A stretch of DNA of 64,000 bases from contig NZ_FZNO01000015.1 of assembly GCF_900188025.1 (NCBI RefSeq), forward strand, positions 1 through 64,000. Direction: 5' to 3'. How positions within the stretch are numbered: the first letter of the stretch is position 1; each line of letters starts with the position of its first letter. The stretch comes from Blastococcus mobilis. GTDB taxonomy: Bacteria; Actinomycetota; Actinomycetes; Mycobacteriales; Geodermatophilaceae. A program made the translations under genes and the position numbers. Of this stretch, positions 8,116 to 15,720 are shown one piece after another. The notes below the pieces were generated by a model. The model did no database searches. It was not told the DNA's origin and saw only the letters and a program-made list of their open reading frames with translations.

Positions 8116-9807
8116 TCAGCCGTCGCAGCGGTACAGCAGGAAGGCGACGTCGTCGTCCGGAGCATCACCGAGGAGCTCCCGGGTGAGCTCTTCGGCCAGC
8201 CGGGCGGGCGCGAGGTGCCGACCCGCGGTGAGCGCGCCCACGGCCCGCGCCATCCCCACGTCGATCGCCTCGTGGCGCCGCTCGACGAGGCCGTCGGTGT
8301 AGAGCAGCAGGGTCGCCCCCGGTGTCAGGACGACGTCGGCCTCGGGCCGGTCCAGCTCCTGGACGACGGCGAGGGGCAGTGAGCCCGCCTCCTCGAGAAG
8401 GCGGGACCGGCCGTCCCCATCGACCACGATCGCCGGGACGTGGCCGGCACTGCTGTACCGGAGGGTCTTCGTCGCGGGGTCGATGACGGCGCAGAAGACG
8501 GTGCTGACCGAGGCCCCGGGAATCAGCGCGGCGAATCGGTCCAGCGCGGTGAGCACGTGGGCCGGGGACCGGCTTTCCAGCAGCAGCGCCCGACCGGCGC
8601 TGCGGAGCTGCCCCATCACGGCGGCCGCGGACAGCCCCGTCCCGACGACGTCGCCGACGACCACCCCGTACGAGCCGTCGGGCAGGACGACGACGTCGTA
8701 CCAGTCGCCGCCGACCTCCAACGTGCCCGTCGCCGGTTCGTAGTGGACCGCGAAGCCCTGGGGCAGCGCGGTCGGTCCGAGCACGGCGCGCTGCAGGGTG
8801 ACGGCCACCTCGGTGAGGAACTGCGTCCGCGCCTGGTCGAGCGCGGCCCGCTCGTCGGCGCGGCGCCGCTCCGTCTCGACGGCCCGCGCGTCGGCCACGG
8901 CGGCGGCCACCTGCCCTGCGGCCAGGGACAGGAAGGTGCGGTAGTCGGCGTCCAGCCGAAGGTGCGGGCTGGTGCCCAGCACCAGGGCACCGACCGGCGC
9001 GGTGTGGCCGGCGATGGCCAGCGGCAGCACGACGGCGGTGTGCACGTCGGACTCGCCCGCCGGGCTGGCCCCCGCAGTGGCGACCCCGGGTAGGAGCTCG
9101 GAGAGCCCCGTCACGAACTGAGCCTCCCCCGTGGCGATCGCCGTCCGCACGTGGTCGTGGACGACGTCGTCGAGCAGCCCGTCCCCGCTCGCGATGCCGT
9201 GCGTGGCCACTGACCGGCTCTGCCCCGAGTCGGTCAGGTAGACCGAGCCGAACGGGCAATCCGTGCGCGCGTCGGCGAGCACTCGGAGGGCTGCGGCGGC
9301 CGCCTCGGAGGCGCTGCCGTGCACCGAGCGCGGCAGGCTGCCCAGCTGCTGGAGGACGGCGAGGCGACGGGCCGCCAGCACCCGCTTAGTGGTCTCGACG
9401 ACAGTGGTCAGCAGGCCTGCCACCCGGCCGCCGGGCTCGACGACGGGGCTGTAGGAGAAGGTGAAGTAGCACTCCTCCTCGAAGCCGTACCGCGTCATCG
9501 TCAGCGGGAGGTCCTCGAAGTAGGTCACCCCACCGGCGAAGACCTCGTCGATCATCCCCTTGATGTCGGCCCAGACGTCGGACCACACGTCCGCCACGCG
9601 CTCGCCCAGCGCCATGGGATGCCGGTTCCCGAGCGCGGGCCCGTAGGCGTCGTTGTAGATCATGACGAGTTCGGGGCCGCACATGAGCAGCATCCCGAAC
9701 CGCGAGTTCAGAACTGTGCTGACGACGGTGCGCAGCGTCGGCGACCAGCTCTCCTGAGCGCCGAGCGGGGTGGACGACCAGTCGTGCTCGAGGACGAGGC
9801 GCTGCAT
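8116..9807 (-). CDS. PAS-GAF-SpoIIE (PP2C) phosphatase, possible frameshift at 5' end
   Basis: 563 residues as open. An N-terminal PAS-like domain (ELVMIYNDAYGPALG, about residues 44-60) is followed by a GAF domain (about 150-300) and a C-terminal SpoIIE/PP2C phosphatase domain (VGGDWYDV about 355, GDVVGTGLSAAAVM about 378, LLYTDGLVERR about 505). Such proteins dephosphorylate anti-anti-sigma factors in partner-switching stress pathways. ATG 9807 has no ribosome-binding site. Inserting one base in the G6 run near 9880 would join this frame to an ATG at 9923 and add a coherent LDGRLAELIAGNPRTE segment. The true start may therefore be about 9923, with a frameshift or a sequence error. Confidence 0.85.
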   Translation of the reverse strand: MQRLVLEHDWSSTPLGAQESWSPTLRTVVSTVLNSRFGMLLMCGPELVMIYNDAYGPALGNRHPMALGERVADVWSDVWADIKGMIDEVFAGGVTYFEDLPLTMTRYGFEEECYFTFSYSPVVEPGGRVAGLLTTVVETTKRVLAARRLAVLQQLGSLPRSVHGSASEAAAAALRVLADARTDCPFGSVYLTDSGQSRSVATHGIASGDGLLDDVVHDHVRTAIATGEAQFVTGLSELLPGVATAGASPAGESDVHTAVVLPLAIAGHTAPVGALVLGTSPHLRLDADYRTFLSLAAGQVAAAVADARAVETERRRADERAALDQARTQFLTEVAVTLQRAVLGPTALPQGFAVHYEPATGTLEVGGDWYDVVVLPDGSYGVVVGDVVGTGLSAAAVMGQLRSAGRALLLESRSPAHVLTALDRFAALIPGASVSTVFCAVIDPATKTLRYSSAGHVPAIVVDGDGRSRLLEEAGSLPLAVVQELDRPEADVVLTPGATLLLYTDGLVERRHEAIDVGMARAVGALTAGRHLAPARLAEELTRELLGDAPDDDVAFLLYRCDG

Positions 9808-9968
9808 CTCGGTCCGGGGGTTCCCGGCGATGAGCTCCGCCAGCCGCCCGTCCAGTGCGCACCCCCCGTCAACGCACGCAGCTTGGTCGCCCGGCGGCGC
9901 CGATCAGACGTGTCGGGCTCCATGATCCCACCCGGGCGCGTCGGCGGTGCAGCACCCCTACGACCAGC

Positions 9969-10520
9969 TCAGATCCGATTGCACTCAGTGATCGCCAGGT
10001 ACCCCGGCGGAACGGCGTCGACGAGCCACACCCCGTTCGCGGACCGCGTGAACCGGGTGCCGTCGGCAGCGAGGCGGGCGGCGTCCACCCGGAGGACGAC
10101 CGCCCGACCCCGCCGTCCTCCCACGGTGCGTGCGATCGCGACGTCGGGGCTGAGATGTACCGCGTGCCGGCGGCCGGGCCGTAGCCCCTCGGCGAGGATC
10201 GACGCGAGGAATCGGTCGACCGTGCCGTGGAACAGCTCCGCCGGAGGCGTCGCTGGTTCGTACCCGAGGTCGACGGCGACGCTGTGGCCCTGGCTGGCGC
10301 GGATGCGGGTGCCGGTCTCGTCGAAGGCGAACCGCTGCTTGTCGTTGCCGGCGACGACCGCCTCCAGCTCGGCGCGGGTCAGCCGCAGCCCGTGCGCCCC
10401 CAGCGCCGTGAGCAGCTCGTCGACGTCCACCCAGCCGGCGTCGTCCAGGGTGAGGCCGGCGCTGTCGGGCCGGTGCCGGAGGACGAAGGACAGCCGTTTG
10501 CTGATCCGGACGTGGTCCAC
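9969..10520 (-). CDS. kptA: RNA 2'-phosphotransferase, Tpt1/KptA family
   Basis: 183 residues, full length. Removes a 2'-phosphate from RNA using NAD+, giving ADP-ribose 1'',2''-cyclic phosphate. Family features: KRLSFVLRHRPDSAGL at the N-terminus (about residues 8-23), then RIRASQGHS (about 72), LFHGT (about 96), HAVHLSPD (about 119) and the terminal VWLVDAVPPGYL. In eukaryotes the enzyme finishes tRNA splicing; the bacterial substrate is uncertain. It lies between the phosphatase gene and rpsD on the same strand, with about 60 bp between it and the upstream rpsD. Confidence 0.92.
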   Translation of the reverse strand: MDHVRISKRLSFVLRHRPDSAGLTLDDAGWVDVDELLTALGAHGLRLTRAELEAVVAGNDKQRFAFDETGTRIRASQGHSVAVDLGYEPATPPAELFHGTVDRFLASILAEGLRPGRRHAVHLSPDVAIARTVGGRRGRAVVLRVDAARLAADGTRFTRSANGVWLVDAVPPGYLAITECNRI

Positions 10521-10581
10521 GCCCTCAGCATGACCGGGTGGACGAGGTGACCGCGAGCGGCACCCGGGGGAGAGGCCGAGG

Positions 10582-11184
10582 TCAGCGGGAGTAGTACTCC
10601 ACGACCAGCTGCTCCTCGCAGACGACCGGCACCTCGTCGCGGCCCGGCGTCCGCTCGACGCGGGCGACCAGGTCGGCCAGGCGCACCGCGAGGTAGGCGG
10701 GAGCGTCGGCGTGCGCGCCGGAGGCGGCGACGAGGAAGGGCTCCTTCTTCTTCGACTTCTCGGCGACCTCGATGAAGTCGCCGGGCGTCAACCGGTACGA
10801 CGGGCGGTCGACCCGCTTGCCGTTGACCAGCACGTGCTGGTGGGTGACGAACTGGCGGGCCTGGTAGATCGTCCGCGCGAACCCGGCGCGCAGGACGGTG
10901 GCGTCCAGCCGCGACTCGAGGTCCTGGATCAGCGCCTCGCCGGTCTTGCCGCCCGAGCGCTTGGCCCGGTCGAACGCCGCCCGCAGCTGCGTCTCGCTGA
11001 TGTCGTACTGCGCGCGCAGCCGCTGCTTCTCCTTGAGCCGGGTGGAGTAGTCACTGTCCTTGCGGCGCTTGCGCCCGTGCTCCCCTGGCGGATAGGGACG
11101 GCGCTCGAAGTACTGGACGCACTTGGGGGTGAGCGGGATGCCCAGCGCGCGGCTGAGGCGGACCTTGGGACGGGGCGTGTTCAC
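10582..11184 (-). CDS. rpsD: 30S ribosomal protein S4, stand-alone rpsD
   Basis: 200 residues. S4 binds 16S rRNA early in 30S assembly. Recognisable are FERRPYPPGEHGRKR (about 26-40), an S4 RNA-binding domain (LESRLDATVLRAGFARTIYQARQFVTH, about 88-115) and the terminal EQLVVEYYSR. It lacks the CXXC zinc motifs of zinc-type S4. It resembles the separate rpsD gene of streptomycetes rather than the copy in an rpoA operon. GTG start with GGAGG four bases away. An iron-box motif lies just upstream, shared with the divergent gene. Whether a second rpsD exists elsewhere cannot be seen. Confidence 0.95.
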   Translation of the reverse strand: MNTPRPKVRLSRALGIPLTPKCVQYFERRPYPPGEHGRKRRKDSDYSTRLKEKQRLRAQYDISETQLRAAFDRAKRSGGKTGEALIQDLESRLDATVLRAGFARTIYQARQFVTHQHVLVNGKRVDRPSYRLTPGDFIEVAEKSKKKEPFLVAASGAHADAPAYLAVRLADLVARVERTPGRDEVPVVCEEQLVVEYYSR

Positions 11185-11197
11185 GGAACCTCCGGAG

Positions 11198-11216
11198 TTT
11201 GGTTAGGCTCACCTTA
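11198..11216. promoter_or_regulatory. IdeR/DtxR-type iron box
   Basis: TTTGGTTAGGCTCACCTTA matches the 19-bp IdeR/DtxR consensus TTAGGTTAGSCTAACCTAA at 16 positions. It lies 31 bp before the DUF2470 gene and 14 bp before rpsD on the other strand. Iron-bound IdeR would be expected to repress the rightward gene; any effect on rpsD is open. Confidence 0.75.
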
Positions 11217-11246
11217 CAACGCATCCCTAGTCCCCAGAGGTGGTCC

Positions 11247-12002
11247 ATGACGGCCGGTCCGACCCACTCGTCCGAGACCACCCGACGGCAGCCACCGGCG
11301 GCCGAGCGAGCCCGCACGGTCGCCGCGCGACCGACGTCCTCGCTCTGCCTGGCGGGTTCGGGCATCTGCCAGCTCTGGGGAGCGGCCACGACGGCCGACG
11401 GCGACGTCCTCGTCGTCGTCCCCATCGACGGGGCGGTGATGGACGCCCTCCGCAACTCGCCCCTCGGCGACGTCCCCGCACGGTTGATCGTCACCGACCG
11501 GACGCCCTTCCCCCTGCCCCATCCGGTGCGCGGGCTCCTGCAGCTGTCGGGCTGGATCGCGCCGGTCCCGGCGGACGACGTCCCACGGCTCGTGCTCGAC
11601 TTCGCCGACGCCTACCCCTGCGAGAGCCTGTTCGACGTGGGCCTCACCGCCACGCTGGTGCGACTGGACCTCGCCGAGGTGGTGCTCGAGGACGCCGGCG
11701 GAACCACGGACATCGAGCCCGAGGACTACCTCGCCGCCCGTCCGGACGCGATCAGCGCCGCGGAGACCGAGCTCATGACCGCCGAGTGCGACGCGCTCGG
11801 CCGGCTCTGTCGTCGGGTGCAGCGGTGGGCCGGCCGCCAGGACGACGTCCGGCTGCTGGGCCTGGACCGGTTCGGCGTCCGCTTCCGGGTGCAGAGCCGG
11901 CAGGGCTGCTACGACCTGCGGGTGCCGTTCGCCTCGCCGTTGGAGAGCCCGGCCGGCTTCGCCGCGGCCGTCGGCCACCTGCTCACCTGCGGCCCCGCCT
12001 GA
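11247..12002 (+). CDS. DUF2470-like protein, iron-regulated
   Basis: 251 residues. Looks like the actinobacterial DUF2470/PPOX-type proteins often found with haem or siderophore genes. The middle carries a split-barrel-like region (LIVTDRTPFPLPHPVRGLLQLSGW, about 76-100). The C-terminal part (ISAAETELMTAECDALGRLCRRV and FGVRFRVQSRQGCYDLRVPF) fits a DUF2470 domain. ATG 11247 has AGAGG at a good distance. The iron box immediately upstream suggests expression when iron is scarce. The function is inferred only as haem- or iron-linked. Confidence 0.65.
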   Translation: MTAGPTHSSETTRRQPPAAERARTVAARPTSSLCLAGSGICQLWGAATTADGDVLVVVPIDGAVMDALRNSPLGDVPARLIVTDRTPFPLPHPVRGLLQLSGWIAPVPADDVPRLVLDFADAYPCESLFDVGLTATLVRLDLAEVVLEDAGGTTDIEPEDYLAARPDAISAAETELMTAECDALGRLCRRVQRWAGRQDDVRLLGLDRFGVRFRVQSRQGCYDLRVPFASPLESPAGFAAAVGHLLTCGPA

Positions 12003-12060
12003 TGGGGCCTACCGAGCCGGCTGTTCTCGGGCAGGTTCGGCGCCGGTAGCGGCCGGTGGG

Positions 12061-12327
12061 TCAGCGCTCGTCCGGCGCTCGGCCCGCGTGGTCGACCAGC
12101 TCCCCCGCGCTCGCCGGGCTCCCGCGCCTGCGGGCGCAGGATGCGCAGCAGAAGAAGACGCCGTCGGCCTCGACGCCGTGGCCGACGACCTTCACGCCGC
12201 AGTGCTCGCAGACCGGGGCGAGCGCGTGGATCGCGCACTCGAAGCTGTCGAACGTGTGCACCGCTCCGGCGGCGTGCACCTCGAAACTGAGCCGATAGTC
12301 GTTGCCGCAGACCTCGCAGCTGGCCAT
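12061..12327 (-). CDS. small Cys-rich metal-binding protein
   Basis: 88 residues with at least seven cysteines plus histidines: CEVCGNDY (about 4-11), FECAIH (about 29), CEHCGVKVVGHG (about 39) and FFCCASCARRRG (about 58). It belongs to a conserved family of small proteins, often annotated as metallothionein-like or zinc-ribbon, that likely bind zinc. Start ATG 12327 has a strong GGAGGGG at 6 bp. Convergent with the DUF2470 gene. Partners are unknown. Confidence 0.75.
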   Translation of the reverse strand: MASCEVCGNDYRLSFEVHAAGAVHTFDSFECAIHALAPVCEHCGVKVVGHGVEADGVFFCCASCARRRGSPASAGELVDHAGRAPDER

Positions 12328-12439
12328 GGCGTCCCCTCCGCTCGGCGTCGCGACCGGACCGGCCACGTCGTGCGCGGACTACCCGGCGGCGCGGGCAGGT
12401 AACGGTGGCTGTGCCCTGCGGACCCGCCGGGCGCGCGGA

Positions 12440-13858
12440 TCAGGGGATGCGGGCCTCCTCGGCGAGCGCGGCCAGCGCCTGTTCGAAGCACTCCTGCGGG
12501 GGCTGGACCAGCCCGGCACCGACCTGGCCGGTGCCCGCGATCCGCCCGGCCATGCCGGTGTTGATCTGCGGCAACCAGCCGGTGCGGGCGACCTTGAGGA
12601 CGTCGATACCGGTCGGCGAGCCGCGGAAGCCCATGATCGGGATCGCCATGGCCGGGTTCTCCGCGAGCGTCACCTGGTACATCCGCTCGGTCGTGGCCAG
12701 TGCGTCGGGCACGGTGCCACCGACGAAGCGCACGATGGCCGGGGCGGCGGCCATCGAGAAGCCGCCGACGCCGTAGGTCTCCATGATCGCCGAGTCGCCG
12801 ATGTCGGGGTTGGCGTCCTCGGGCCCGTAGTCGCCGAGGAACAGCCCGACCGGGGTGTTGGCGGGGCCGGTGAACCAGCGGTCGCCGGTGCCGGCCGTCT
12901 GGATGCCGAACTCGGTGCCGTTGCGCGACATCACGGTGACCATCGAGGAGCCCGGCACGCCGCGGGCGGCGTCCATCGCGAGCTTCGCCGTCGGCATGCC
13001 GAGGTTGAGGAAGAAGTGCTCGTTGCCGCCGATGAACTTCAGGACCGCCGCGATGTCGGACGACGCGGCCTTCGTGGCCACGATGGCCGGGGAGAGCTCC
13101 CGGAGGGTCATCAGGGAGCCGGCGCGGTTGCGGTTGTGCCCCTCGTCGCCCATCTGCAGCATCTGCGCGAGCACGGCCTTGACGTCGAGCGGGTCGTTGC
13201 CGGCGTCGATCGAGCCGCGCACGGCCTCCGACAGGATCGGCCCCAGGACGTCGCGCATCCACGCCAGCCGGGTCTGCACCTCGGCGTTGAAGGCGCCCAT
13301 CCGCAGTACCTTGCCGAGGCCCTCGTTGAGGTTGCAGAACGCCTGCCCGCCGTGGACGGGGTCGCTCAGGCACCACATCCACATGGACGGCGAGGTCACC
13401 CCGGCCATCGGGCCGACCGTCCGGTGGTGGTGGCAGGGATCGAGGGTGATCTCGCCGGCGGCCAGGATCCGCTCGGCGTCCTCCACGTCGTCGGCCCAGC
13501 CCTCGAAGAGGCACGCGCCGATCAGCGCGCCGCGCATGGGGCCGGACGCGGTCTCCCAGGTCAGCGGCGGACCGGAGTGCAGCAGCGTCCGGTCCTGCAG
13601 ACCGATCACCTCGCGGGCCGGCCGGACGTCGACCAGCTGGGAGCCCGCGGCGAGGATCCGCTCGACGGCGACCCGGTTGGCCGAGTTCCGCCGCGGGTCG
13701 AGGGCGAGGGCGGCCAGGTCGGCCGGGTCACCGAAGCCCGGCGGCCGCCAGTCGACGTCGTGGACGTCGGTGCCTTGCGCGCGCAGGGCGTCGGAGAAGA
13801 CGCCGACACCCGCGGCGACGATCGACGGAGGGCCGGAGAGCAGTCCACCCAGGGTCAT
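12440..13858 (-). CDS. DUF1116 protein, YlbE/AllG-like (carbamoyltransferase subunit candidate)
   Basis: 472 residues, normal for DUF1116. Contains the family's conserved stretches around GDEGHNRNRAGS (about 240), GGNEHFFLNLGMP (about 275), MSRNGTEFGIQ (about 307) and GTGQVGAGLVQPP near the end. The E. coli homologue YlbE (AllG) works with FdrA (AllF) and YlbF (AllH) as an oxamate transcarbamylase that releases carbamoyl phosphate in allantoin breakdown. ATG start with AGGAG five bases upstream. It follows fdrA on the same strand with a 70-bp gap, clearly one operon. No DUF2877 (YlbF/AllH) gene was recognised in the window. Confidence 0.85.
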   Translation of the reverse strand: MTLGGLLSGPPSIVAAGVGVFSDALRAQGTDVHDVDWRPPGFGDPADLAALALDPRRNSANRVAVERILAAGSQLVDVRPAREVIGLQDRTLLHSGPPLTWETASGPMRGALIGACLFEGWADDVEDAERILAAGEITLDPCHHHRTVGPMAGVTSPSMWMWCLSDPVHGGQAFCNLNEGLGKVLRMGAFNAEVQTRLAWMRDVLGPILSEAVRGSIDAGNDPLDVKAVLAQMLQMGDEGHNRNRAGSLMTLRELSPAIVATKAASSDIAAVLKFIGGNEHFFLNLGMPTAKLAMDAARGVPGSSMVTVMSRNGTEFGIQTAGTGDRWFTGPANTPVGLFLGDYGPEDANPDIGDSAIMETYGVGGFSMAAAPAIVRFVGGTVPDALATTERMYQVTLAENPAMAIPIMGFRGSPTGIDVLKVARTGWLPQINTGMAGRIAGTGQVGAGLVQPPQECFEQALAALAEEARIP

Positions 13859-13928
13859 GACATCTCCTCGCTGGCGCTCGTCGGGCCGATGACGGTCGCT
13901 CTGTCTATCGATGAGCTCGCAAGCTCGC

Positions 13929-15446
13929 TCATGCAACGGCTCCCAGCAGGTCGAGGGCGTACCGCGTGGCCGCGGCGTTGGAGGCGAAGACATGAGCGCC
14001 GGCGGCGGCCAGGGCGTCGGCCTGCCGCGACCAGCCCTGCGGGTCGGCCTCGGTGCCGACCAGGGCGATCACCACCGGCAGCGAGGTCGTCGCCCGCGCT
14101 GCGGTCAGCGCGGGGACGAGCGCCCCCGCCGGGTCCGGGTCGGCGCCGTGGCCGAGGACGACGTCGAGAAGCAGCACCGCCGGCTCCCCCGAGCGGGCCA
14201 GGGCGTCGATGGCCTCCAGCCGCAGCGTCGGGTCGATCATCGGGTGCGCGCGGCCCACGGTCAGGGCGTCGTCCCCGAAGTCGACGACGACGTGCCCCGG
14301 GGCCGACAGGTCCGTTCCGAGGTCGAGCTCGGGACGCAGCGGGATGTTCGAGCGGATGTCGCCGAGAACCGGCGAGGCGAGCAACATCGCCTCGTCGGCG
14401 AGCGTGCCGCCCGCGAACAGTCCCTTCAGAGCCGCGCCCGGGACCGCCGGGTCGGCAGGTCCCGGACGCGACGGCCAGGTGGGCACGTCGATGCCCATGT
14501 CACCGAGGAGCGCCTCGACGGCGGCGGTCAGATCCGGCGTCTCCGGCGAGAGGACGCCGAAGCGGACCGGCACCGACAGTTCGTGCGCGGCGGCCTGGAC
14601 GGCCTCGGCGACCGACGGCGCGGGGGGCTTGGAGACCACCAGCACCCGCTCGGTGGCCGGGTCGGCGTCGAGGGCGGCGAGCGCGTCGAGGGTGGCCAGG
14701 CCGCCGACCTCCTCCTTGAGGTCGCGGCCGCCCACGCCCAGCACGTGCGAGACGCCGACGCCGGCCATGTCGAGCAGGCAGGAGACCTGCTGGGCGCCGG
14801 TGCCGGAGGCGGCGACCAGGCCGACCGGCCCCGGGCGGACGACGTTGGCGAAGCCCAGCGCGACACCGGAGACGATCGCGGTCCCGCAGTCGGGGCCCAT
14901 CACCAGGACGCCGGCGTCGTGGGCGGCCCGCTTGAGCGCCACCTCGTGCTCGACGGGCACGCCGTCGGAGAAGACGAGGACGCTGCGGCCGGCGGCGATG
15001 GCGTCCGCGGCCTCCGCGACGGCGAACTGGCCGGGCACGCTGACGATCGCGAGGGCGGGGGTGTCGGGCCCGAGCTCGTCGAGGCCGGCGCCGATCGTGC
15101 GCTGCGGGACGGCGGTCGCGGTGCCGGTGGAGCGTTCGCGCTCGGCGAGGGCGGCGTCGACCGCGGCCAGCGCGGCGGCCAACGCGGCGTCGTCCTCGGC
15201 GCGGACGCCGATGAGCAGCTGCTCCGGCGAGATCTCGCCGTCCGGTGCCAGGCCCATGTTCGCCGCGAGCTCGAGGTTCAGCGGCGTGGCCATGGCCACC
15301 AGCACCGCGGTCACGCCGTCGCGGGCCGCCACGTCGCGGCTGACCTGCATGAGCCGGACGGAGTCGGCGTAGACGCCCGACCGCAGCACGACGGAGCTGA
15401 CTCCGGCCGTGGCGGACGGGGCTGCTGGGGGCGCTGAGGCGGTCAC
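13929..15446 (-). CDS. fdrA: FdrA family protein (AllF-like acyl/carbamoyl-transferring enzyme)
   Basis: 505 residues. FdrA proteins share the succinyl-CoA synthetase fold. Visible are VRLMQVSRD (about 31), ATPLNLELAANMGL (about 53), a nucleotide/CoA-like binding segment MGPDCGTAI with VGLVAASGTGAQQ (about 190-215), and GRDLKEEVGG (about 242). The C-terminal ligase-like part contains GRAHPMIDPTLR. In E. coli FdrA is part of the oxamate transcarbamylase. GTG start with GAGGAGG; the longer open frame to 15716 is not credible because it lacks family similarity. Transcription is probably from the 15447-15720 region, which carries two copies of the shared operator. Confidence 0.88.
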   Translation of the reverse strand: MTASAPPAAPSATAGVSSVVLRSGVYADSVRLMQVSRDVAARDGVTAVLVAMATPLNLELAANMGLAPDGEISPEQLLIGVRAEDDAALAAALAAVDAALAERERSTGTATAVPQRTIGAGLDELGPDTPALAIVSVPGQFAVAEAADAIAAGRSVLVFSDGVPVEHEVALKRAAHDAGVLVMGPDCGTAIVSGVALGFANVVRPGPVGLVAASGTGAQQVSCLLDMAGVGVSHVLGVGGRDLKEEVGGLATLDALAALDADPATERVLVVSKPPAPSVAEAVQAAAHELSVPVRFGVLSPETPDLTAAVEALLGDMGIDVPTWPSRPGPADPAVPGAALKGLFAGGTLADEAMLLASPVLGDIRSNIPLRPELDLGTDLSAPGHVVVDFGDDALTVGRAHPMIDPTLRLEAIDALARSGEPAVLLLDVVLGHGADPDPAGALVPALTAARATTSLPVVIALVGTEADPQGWSRQADALAAAGAHVFASNAAATRYALDLLGAVA

Positions 15447-15548
15447 TGTTCCTCCTCGCTGACGCTCGTCGGACAGCGACCGCTGCGGTGCTGCGCTTCC
15501 TTGGCGGGCTCGCCAGCTCGCCCGCTCCCAGCACCGTACCCACAGATG

Positions 15549-15567
15549 TCTCAGCGGTGAAGTATCT
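15549..15567 (-). promoter_or_regulatory. shared operator motif, site B (fdrA side)
   Basis: On the minus strand ATACTTCACCGCTGAGA (within 15567-15549) fits the GTAYYTCASYGCTRARN motif. It is about 103 bp upstream of fdrA, reads towards it, and is followed on that strand by TACGGT, a TANNNT -10 candidate. Confidence 0.68.
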
Positions 15568-15586
15568 GCGTCTGAGATGCCATAAC

Positions 15587-15606
15587 GATTTAGCACTGAG
15601 GTACTT
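15587..15606 (+). promoter_or_regulatory. shared operator motif, site C (permease side)
   Basis: GATTTAGCACTGAGGTACTT is the reverse complement of the same motif (GTACCTCAGTGCTAAAT). It lies 20 bp from site B and about 115 bp upstream of the permease, so the pair B/C flanks a divergent promoter region. Confidence 0.7.
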
Positions 15607-15720
15607 CCGCCGTGCCGTGGTGCATGACACATTGGCGCCTCCCGGTGGTGGCAGGGCCCGTGACAGGGCCCGTTGACCGGCACCGATACGGGTGGGAAGT
15701 CACGTCGAGGAGGCACTCAG

